DNA from: Methanobrevibacter thaueri
Lineage (GTDB): Archaea; Methanobacteriota; Methanobacteria; Methanobacteriales; Methanobacteriaceae
Direction: 5' to 3'
Assembly: GCF_003111625.1 (NCBI RefSeq)
Contig: NZ_MZGS01000028.1
Location: 1 to 64,000 of the forward strand
Length of the DNA: 64,000 bases
The notes beneath the pieces were generated by a model. It saw only the letters and a list, made by a program, of their open reading frames with translations, had not been told where the DNA came from and ran no database searches. Both the position numbers and the translations under genes were made by a program. Shown piece after piece: positions 1 through 11,000 of the stretch. Position 1 is the stretch's first letter; each line of letters opens with the position of its first letter.

Positions 1-2005
1 TCCGGTAATTTCTAACTGACCAGCACCATTGCTAATTGATACAGTGTAGTTTTTACCGTCAACATTAACAACAGCTGTTCCGTTGTAGTCTTTAGGACCT
101 GTTATAGTGATTGTTGCATTTTCACCAACATTAATCACATCGCCAGTGACATTTACGCTTGAAGCAACTTTATCGACTTTAAAGTGAGCGACAGTGGAAT
201 TAGCTACAAACCAGTCATCACCAGCATAACTTGCAGCAACTGTCTTATTACCAGCGATTAAACCTTCAATTTCAAATACTGCTTTACCATCAACCGGTTT
301 TACAGAGTAAGTTTTACCATCAATAGCAACAGTCACATTATCTTTAACATCTTTAGGAACATTGACGGTAACTGTGGTAACATTTCCAACAGTTGAATTG
401 GCAACTTCAATGCTCATTGGAGTATCATATTTAGGAATGCTTACAGTAGAGTTAGTTGAAGTGCCGTTATGGTTTTCATCACCGGAGTAAATCACTTCGA
501 TTTCATGTTCGCCAGGAGTTACATTATTCAAGGTTACAACTGCAGTACCATTAACAACAGTAACATTATAAGTTTCATTTCCAACTTTAACGGTTACATT
601 ACCATCTTCACCAGGAACAGTTATAACAACAGTTCCATTGCCTTGATCAATAACTTTAATGTCATCAGAGTCAGCTTTAGATACTTTGAATGTTGTCTCA
701 TTGTTGTTAGGCAAGTATTTACCATCACCATTATAAGTCACTTTAACAGTGTAGTTATCAACCTTCAAGTCTTTTACGACCAATACGCCAGCTCCACCGG
801 CAACAGGAACAGTGTAAGTTCCAACACCGACTATTTCAACAGTCACATTGCCAGTAGCATCAGCAGGCACAGTAATATTGACCACAGCAACATCACCGAC
901 AGTGATATCATCAACATTAACAGTGACGAATGATTCAACCTTATTAACTAGGACTTTAGCAGTGTCATTTTCACTTCCAAGATATTTATCAGTTTCAAGA
1001 AGTGTCACTTTTACATCATAAGTGCCATTTGCAAGTCCGGTAATTTCTAACTGACCAGCACCATTGCTAATTGATACAGTGTAGTTTTTACCGTCAACAT
1101 TAACAACAGCTGTTCCGTTGTAGTCTTTAGGACCTGTTATAGTGATTGTTGCATTTTCACCAACATTAATCACATCGCCAGTGACATTTACGCTTGAAGC
1201 AACTTTATCGACTTTAAAGTGAGCGACAGTGGAATTAGCTACAAACCAGTCATCGCCAGCATAACTTGCAGCAACTGTCTTATTACCAGCGATTAAACCT
1301 TCAATTTCAAATACTGCTTTACCATCAACCGGTTTTACAGAGTAAGTTTTACCGTCAATGGCAACAGTCACATTACCTTTAACATCTTTAGGAACATTGA
1401 CAATAACTGTGGTAACATTTCCAACAGTTGAATTGGCAACTTCAATGCTCATTGGAGTATCATATTTAGGAATGTTAACAGTAGCGTTTGCAGTTGCATT
1501 TGGATTGTTTTCATCACCGGAGTAGAATACAGTTATATCTTTAGGTCCAGGAGTTTCATTGACTAAATCAACGGTAGCCACACCATCTACAACTGTTGCA
1601 TTGTAAGTGTTATTTCCAACTTTGACTGTCACATTACCGTCTTTACCAGGAACTGTAATTACAACAGTACGGTTACCTTGATCAACCACTTTAATGTCAC
1701 CAGATTCGGCTTTAGATACTTTGAATGTTGTCTCATTGTTGCTTGGCAAGTAGTTATCATCACCATTATAAGTTACTTTAACAGTGTAGGTACCAACTTC
1801 TAAGTCTTTTACGACCCATAAGCCAGTTCCGCCAGCAACAGGAACAGTGTAAGTTCCAACACCATCTATTTCAACAGTCACGTTGCCTGTAGCATCAGCC
1901 GGTACAGTAATGTTGACCACAGCAACATCACCGACAGTGATGTTTTCAACTTTGACACTTACTGTGGAATTGACTTTAGCCACATTAAAGCTTGCGTCAC
2001 CTTCA
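1..2005 (-). repeat. 1035-bp tandem duplication in the Ig-like part of the adhesin
   Basis: Base 1 aligns with base 1036, and base 641 with base 1676, at a constant offset of 1035 bp (345 codons, about four Ig-like domains). Bases 1-465 and 1036-1500 are almost identical at the nucleotide level, with scattered single substitutions. The remainder (466-1035 versus 1501-2070) is clearly related but more diverged. The in-frame length and the uneven divergence suggest a recent duplication or gene conversion inside the coding sequence. Confidence 0.85.
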
Positions 2006-5000
2006 CAGGTTGTGTAGTTATCATCACCAAGGTATTTAGCATGAACTGTGTATGTTTTATTAGCTAAATTACTTAATGCTAATGTTGCAACGCCGTTATC
2101 AAGATCTACATAGTAATCTTTGCCATCTACTGTAATCACTACGGAACCAGTAGCACCAGTAGTTACATTTACTTTAATGGTTTCATCTGAAGCGGTAGTG
2201 ATATTAGTGACGCTGATTGTTAAATCGGATGGTAATTTAATTACTTCAATTGTTTTGGAAATCAAGCTACCTGTTAAGTTCTTATCTCCTTCATAGATTA
2301 CAGTCAATGTATGGTTTCCATAAGGCAGTAAATCGGTTGTGAAGTTAGCACGACCGTTTATTAAAGGTGCAGTATAGTTTTTGCCACCAATCATGATGGT
2401 GACATTACCAGTTGCGTTTGTATTGTTAACTGTAATATTTATGACTTGAGTTTCATTTACATAGATAATAGGTTTGAATTCAACATCCAATGTTGTATTT
2501 GCTTTTAAAACTGTGAATTTAGCGCTAGCAGTAGCGTTATCATTATAATCATCTGTTGCGAAGAATTCGACACTAGCGACTTTACTTCCTGCAGATAAAC
2601 CGGTTAAATCAACTTGAGCAACACCTTTAGATACGGTGCCGCTGAATACTTTACCGTCTACAGTGATATTGACAGTACCGTTAGCATCATTGCCAACATA
2701 AATAAATGCAACAGCCTTATCAGGATAAGTCACATCATCAATAACCACATCGATAGATGGATCAACTCTTGAAACAGTGAATTTAACATCATTTAATGTT
2801 AGTTCATCATAATTGCTGTCGCCATAGAATACAACAGTAGCGGTCTTATCTCCGGCAGGCAATACATCAGCAAGGATTAAGGTTTTTGCACTTCCGTTGT
2901 ACAGTACTTTATCTCCAACTTTGATTGAAACATTTCCATTAAAGTCATCAGTGACATTTATGACGAATGTAGTGTTTTGCTCAACAGTGACATTTAATGC
3001 GGTCACATCAGCAACTAAAGTAGCATTATCCACAGTGAAGCTTGTAGAGTTTTCACTTCCGACATACTTATCGTCACCAGCATAAGTTACATTGACTTTA
3101 TGGTCACCACTATTCAATCCTGAAACATTTAATCCGCCTTTACCATTGATAATGGCAACATCATATTCCTTACCATCAACAGTCAATTTGACAGTAGCGT
3201 TTATAGTCTCATTCAATTCAACAGTAATGACAGCCACATCACCATAAGTGATTGGAGTTTTAACTGTCACACTGATATCAGTAGGAACACGATTGACATT
3301 GAATTTCTGAGGATCAGATACGTTACCTTTATATTTATCATTGCCCATGAATGTGGCGACAACAGTAATTGTATCATTATTAACAGGAGTGTACGCGATA
3401 GTAGCAACATTAGAATCTGCAACATGTACAGTGTAGTTAGCGCCGTTGATTGTAAATACAACATCACCTGTAACTGACTCATTCAAGTTAGCAGTGATAG
3501 TTACCGGACTGCCAACATAAATAGTTGCAGGAACGGTGGTTGTGTTGACACTAATTGTCATATTCTTTTTAACAACTTGGAATGTTGCATTTGCGGTAGA
3601 TCCATAATAATATTCGTCTTCATCCAAGACAGCAACTATTTCATAGGTGCCCATAGGCAATCCATTTTCGATTGTCACTTTATTATTAGTAATATTATAC
3701 TTTTCACCGTTTATAGTAACACTAATATTACCAGTGGAATTAACAGGAGTTAGGGCAATTACAATCTCTTCACCGACATAATAAACATCCTCTACAGTGA
3801 TATTGATAGCGGATGTTCCTTTAGCTGTGACATTCACCCAACCACTAGCAGTACCTTCAACATACTTATCATTCTCAACATAAGTTACAGATACAGTGTA
3901 ATTGCCAACACTTAATCCATTAACGGTTAAAGTAGCATTGCCTCCAGTCATTTTGACTGCATAATTGGCACCATCAACAGAAACGATTAAAGTACCATTG
4001 CGGTCACTAGGACCTGAAATATTGATTACAGCATCATTACCGACAATAATAGTGATATTGGTAACATTTACAATAGGAGTGCGTTTAGATACGGCGAAGT
4101 TAGCGGTAGTGAAATTGGATACATACTTATCGGTTCCTGAGTAAGTTATAGCTACAGTCTTATTGCCGTAGGTTACATTAGGAACAACGAATCTTGCAAC
4201 GCCATCAGTGACGCTTTCAGGACCATAAACTTTACCGTTGATTTCAATAGTTACATTACCGGCATTATCATCAGGTACAGTAACATTGATATATGCAGTA
4301 TCATCAACGTAAAGGATGTTTTCAACATCAACTTTAATCGGACTACCAACTTTAGATACAGTGAATCTGGTAGATGCTGTTTTATTTACATATTTATCAT
4401 TACCGAAGTAAGCAGTAACAATGTAAACACCTTCTTTAAGTGTTGAAACGTTATTCAATACAGCTTTTCCTTGACTGATAGCAACAGTGTAATTGGTTCC
4501 GTTCAATTCAATGATTACGTTACCGGTTGCATCAACAGGAACATAGACAGTAATGTTGGTGTTGTTTCCAACATAAATATCGGATGCAGTAATATTCATT
4601 ACATAATCAGAAGTCCGGTTAGTAGTGAATGTGTATTCAGTAGAGTTAACTGTGAAGTTTCTGTCACCAGGATAGGATGCAACAATTGTGTAAGTGCCGT
4701 TTTCAAGAACATCAGTAGTGAATAGGGCAACGCCATCCTCATCAACAGCCATTGAATATTGTTTACCTCGAACTTCAATAGTCACATTCTCGGTTACTCT
4801 AGGATCTGCTCTGACAATAATGGTTGCATTTTCACCGGATATGGAATCAACATGAATAATTTCAACATTAGGTGAGATTTGTCTTACTTCAAATGTTTTA
4901 TTAGTTTCATTTACATTATATTTGCCATCACCGCTGTAATTAGCGTAAACTGTGTAGTTACCAGCAGCGAGGTCTTCTACAATCCAATTGACTTTACCGT

Positions 5001-8000
5001 CAACAATAGGTAAAGTAATTGTTCTAGTTTCATTAATTCTAATAGTTATATAACCAGTTGCATTATTATTAACAGTTACAGTGATATTTGCTTTATTTCC
5101 ATAATCAATAGATTCGACATCAATAGATATTGTAGTGTTTATGGAATCCACTCTGAAAGTTGTGTCATTTTCAGCAACTGTGTAATTGTCAAGTGTACCC
5201 CCATAGTATTTGATGTGTACACTGTAGTTTCCAACAGCCAAATCATTTACAGTGATTTCGGCTACACCATTTGTGAACTTGTCTACATATATTGGACTTT
5301 TAGTGAAGTTTCCGCTTAAGATTACGAAACCAGTTGCATTGGCAGGAATGTTGATTGTGATTTTTCCTTCCTGGTCAACAGTAATGTTCAAGGCAGTTAC
5401 GTTTACTTCAGGAACTCTTTGGGTAACATCAAATTCAGCCTTTGATCTGTTGCCGGTAATGTTTCTATCTCCATCATAGAATACCCAAGCGACTTTGTGT
5501 CCGACAGTCAAGCTGGAAATGTTGAATCTTGCAACACCGTCTTTGATTTCTGCAGTGTAGTCAACACCGTCAATGTTCATGGTTACGTTACCGGTTGCAT
5601 TAGTGATAATGTTGCCGGCAGCGTCTTTAATTGTAACATTTACATATTCTGTATCCCATACCGGGATGTTATGCACATCAACATCTAAGACTGTGCCGAT
5701 TTGCAATACGTTAAAGTCATCGGTTACTACAGCGTCAGTGTAGTTTGCATTTCCACTATAGGTAGCAATGACTACATAATTTCCAACAGCCAAACCTCCG
5801 ACAGTCCAATTGACCTTACCGTCAACAATCGGCAAGGTAATATTCTTATCAGTTCCATTAATCTTAATTGTTATATTTCCTGTTACTCCATCAGGAACTG
5901 TCACAGTAATATTTGCTTCTTCACCATAGTATATGTCTTCAGCAGTAATATTGAGCATTGGTGTTGCTTTAAATACTGTGAAATTGGCGCTGTTTGTATT
6001 TGCTGCGTAGTTTTCATCACCGTTATATGTAACCTCAACTGTGTAGTTGCCGGCAGACAATACGACACCAGGCAAGATTGCTTTGCCGTCGGTGAGGTTT
6101 TGTGTGTCAAATACATAATAGGTATCATTAATTTTGACAGTTACATTTCCTGTAGCGTCTTCAGGAAGTGTTACGACAATTAAGGTTTCATTTCCATAAG
6201 TTACATTGTCAACATCAATAATAATTTCAGGTGCCATTGGGACTACATAGAATACTGTGTAATTGGTAGCATTATTATATTTATTATCTCCCTCATAGTA
6301 TAGGGTTACATTATATTTACCTACAGGCAATTTTGGAAGTTCAATTGATACAGTACCATTCTTAACTCTGCCGAAGTATTCTTTTCCGTCAACGATCACT
6401 GAAACGACACCAGTAGTGTCATTTGAAAGGGTGATATTGATTATTTCATTTTGAATGACAGTAATGTTTGTGACATCTGCTGAAAGTGGAGTGTCATATT
6501 TAAGTACCCTGAAATCAGCTTCACCTTTAGCAGGTCCTAAAAGTTTACTACCTTCATAGAATACTATTACCTTCTTAATTCCTGCAGTCAGATTAGTTGC
6601 GTTGAATGTAGCTGTTGCATTGGTAGCTCCCATAGTTAATGTTAAATTATAACCTATATTATCAAGATACAAGGTTACATTACCCGGTACATCATATCCT
6701 TCAGGCGGAACGATTGTGACATTGATGTAAACTGTATCATTCACCATAATGTCATACGCATTTACCTCAATGAAAACAGCAGCAAATTCTTTTTGATGCA
6801 AAGTATAATTTGCTTCATAGGATGAACCGTTATAGTTATTGTCATCATGATAAATTGTCCTTATAGTGTAATTTCTAGGAAGCAAATCGCGAATCACTAC
6901 AGAACCGAAACCATCAACAATTTTAACATCCACAAATCTAACAACAGTTGATGGATCCTCTTCACTATAAAAGTTAACGGTTGCTATTCCATTAGCATCC
7001 TCATATGCTTTGCCATCCCAATCATCGAAAATTGTGAAATTCATGTAAAGGTTATATCCCATATCATCCATATTGACTGTTAAATTGGATTGTGCTTTAG
7101 TTATGTTGAATGAAACTGTTGTGTTAACTTCATTGTATTTTGCGTCACCCCAGTATTTTAAGAATACTGTGTGATTGCCAACTTCAAAGAACTTATCTGC
7201 AGTGAAATTGGTGAGAATGTTTTCCAAAGATCCTTTACCGTTTTCAATAGTCATGTTTCCTTTAAATACATCGTCAATATAAACAGAAATGATACCTCTT
7301 GCACTTTGTAGAATACTTCCGGTCTTACCAGTGATGTTTGCAGTGACTGTTGTGTTTCTATGGAATATGGTGTCCAATGCAGAAGCGTCAATGAAAACAT
7401 CTTTATCTCTTGAGGTATCTGCTGCCCTGGTATAGTAATCTTCATTTAGAAGTCTTGCATTCACATAAATATCATCTAATTGATATGGTTCAGTTAGGAC
7501 ATTTGCAACTTCCAAGTGGATTTTACCATCTGCATCTGTTGCATAAACACCTTCATATAATTTATTATTGTCCCCATCAAATATTTCAACGAGTACAGGT
7601 ATACCTGCTTCACGAGCGAAACCGTCTTTTATAGAAGATATAGTGCCGGTTTGAACAGCTGTCTGACCAGTTGTTATGTTATTATCAGTCCAATATGTAA
7701 CATTATTACAAGATATAGTAAATCCTTTATTTCCATGTTTAATATACATTGAATTTAAGTGAGTATCTGCTCCTTCCAATACTATGTCGACGCTACCTGA
7801 ATTTTGATTAAAATCTAAGTCGAATTTGGTGGTATCTGCCCTATTATCAAGAAGTACAGCATCATTTAATGTGAAAAATACTGATGCAGAAATTGCAGAT
7901 CCCCTATTTGCTTTATTTCCTGTGAAATTAACACCAGTTACTACTAAATCAGATACACTATTATAGACACATAAACCCCCACCTTTATTAGCGGTATTGT

Positions 8001-11000
8001 TTATAAATGTAATATTATTAAATACAGCATGAGGACATTCTTTAATCTGAATCGCACCTCCACCATTAATGTTATATTTACCATTAGCTTGAGCAACGTT
8101 ATTTATGAATACTGAATCTTCAAGTGTAATCATACGGGCACTACTAGATGCAAGTCCTTGTATATACAATGCACCAGCTTCCTTAGATGAAGAACAATTC
8201 TCAAATAGACAATTACGTATAGTATAATTAGCATTTGGTCTTAAATACATAGCTCCTCCTTGAGCCCAAACATCTGAAGCTGATGTACCTGATGTATCAC
8301 CGTCAGTGGTGACGAAATTGCCTACAAAAATACAATTATCAACCAATGCATGATAACTTTTATCCCATAAAACAGCTCCACCATCCACTTTTTTACTAAT
8401 AGTGGATTGAACGGAATTATTATAGAACTTGGAATCTTTAATAGTGCCGTAGTATCCACCTTCAGACCAATAAATAGCACCTCCACCTCTTGTAATAGTT
8501 CCAGTAGTATTACCATGTGCAATGTTATTTGTGAATGTACAACCATTAACAGTATTATATCTAGAATTGGCTCCACCATACCAATATATAGCTCCTCCAC
8601 TCAACTCTGCCAAGTTATCATTAAAGTTAGAATTTAATACAAGAGAGTTTGAACCTGTAGAGTACATTGCACCACCATTTTCATTAGCATGAGAAGAGGT
8701 GAATGTAGAGTCACTTACTGTAGCACTATTACCTTCAAGATATACTGCTCCACCGGTCTTTGCACTTGAAGATTCAAATTCAGAACCGCTAACATTAGCA
8801 TAATTACCTTGAACGAAAATAGCTCCACCCTCACCAACATCGCTTGACACAGTGGAATGATTGAAAATAGAACCTTCAATTGTAGCATAGTTCTCTTTAA
8901 TGTAAACTGCTCCACCACGAGGGTTTTGATTATAATATTTTTCACCAGAAACGGAAGAATCTGTGAAGTTGGAATTTCTTATAATAGCATTCAAACCATC
9001 AATATAAATAGCTCCACCACGGAATGCGGCAGAAGAATTGACAAAGTTAGATTCTTCAACAACAGTTTGTTGACCATGGATATAAATAGCACCACCTTGA
9101 GCTCCTGGACTGTTAGCAGTACAAGTATCGAATTCGGAACCCTTGATTACGGTATAGGTACCGTCCACGTATATTGCACCACCAGATCTTGCAGTAGAAT
9201 TGGAAAAAGTGGAGTCTGAAATTTCAGTACGATTACCAATTATATATATTGTTCCACCATCTGAACCTTGAGAACTACTGTCATTAAAGTCACAACCATC
9301 AATTTTTACATCTTCACCTGTAATGAATAATGTACCACCAAAGTTGTTATTATTTCCATTGTTATGGGTGGAAGAACCTGTGAAGTTGGAATTTAATAAT
9401 TTTAGATTGTCACCGATGATTGAAACTGTACCACCTTTGGAAGTATGGGATTTGCCATCATATTGATTCCACATACTTAAACCTGTGTTGTTTTCAAAGT
9501 TACATTCTTCAATATGACCGTTATCTCCTTCCCAGTAGATTGCTCCACCATCATCACCAGCGATATTGTCAGTGAACTCTGATTCGTATATTTGACAGTC
9601 TTCACCAGCAATGTATAATGCTCCACCTTCCTCAGGTGCAAAGTTTCTAGTGGCTGTAACGTTATAAGCATAACCGTCATTACCTTGCCAGTAGATTGCT
9701 CCACCTCTTTCGGCTTGGGAATCTTCAATAGTAACATTTATGAGGCGAGTGTTATTTCCAATAATAACAGCTCCACCACCTCGGGTAATATTTTGCGCAG
9801 TACGATCCATACTTGCATAACATTTGGTGAATTTGGCATTAGTTACATTTACATAATTACCTGTAAGGAAAAGTCCTCCTGCTTCCTCTTCGGCAAAACT
9901 ATTTGATACAACAAGGGTATCGACAGTCATGTGGGAACCTGTTATGATTATGGTTCCTCCTTTGGAGTGAGAAGCACCCTCACTAATACCTTTATTATTA
10001 TTAGCGGTTACATTGAATATTTCACCATGGTCTCCAGTCCAGTATACAGCACCACCGTCGTCTCCAGCAATGTTATTATTAAATGTTGAATTATATAAGC
10101 TACATGATTCTCCTTCAATATAAGCAGCTCCACCATCACCTCTAGCATAGTTATTGGTAAATGATGAACCTTCAACTTCACCATTATGACCTCTCCATAC
10201 TAAAGCTCCTCCAAAACCAGTCACTGCAGTGTTGTTGTCAAATGTTGATCCAATAATGTATCCGTCAGTTGCTCCTTCGTGGAAGTCTATAGCACCACCA
10301 TTAGTTTCAGCACGATTATCTTTAAATATTCCATTATTGATTGTTACATTTGTACAATTCTCAAATTCACCGCCTTGTAGGTACATAGCTCCACCACGTT
10401 TTGCAGCGTGGTTGTTTGTAAAGGTACAATTGTCCATAAGACCATCGGATCCAGTCCAAATGACTGCTCCACCGTCTCCACCAGTGGTATTGTAACCGTA
10501 TGGACTTGATGCGTTTACAAGACCTAATGCTTGGTTGTCAGTGAATGTTGAATTTCTGATTGTACCCCTATGACCGTACCAGTATACAGCACCACCAGAC
10601 CTCTTAGCAGTGTTGTTAAAGAAATATGAATTTGAAAGTGTTGAATCATGGGACCCTTCATACCAATCTACTGCACCACCATTAATACCAGCATAATTCT
10701 CAACAAATTCACTGCCATCAACAAGAATATTATCACAATCACCTTCAGTACTACCTTGCATGTAGATAGCACCACCATTACGTGAAGCATTATTTAATCT
10801 AAAGGTACTGTTTAAAACTGTACCATTAGCACCAGTCCACATAATAGCACCACCATGACCACCAGGAGTAATCCTACCATAAGAGTCAGTAGCATTAACA
10901 TTACCTAAAGCACGGTTATTCTCAAATGTGGAATTTGCAATAGTACCATCATGACCAAACCAGTATACAGCACCACCAGACCTCTCAGCAGTATTGTTAA

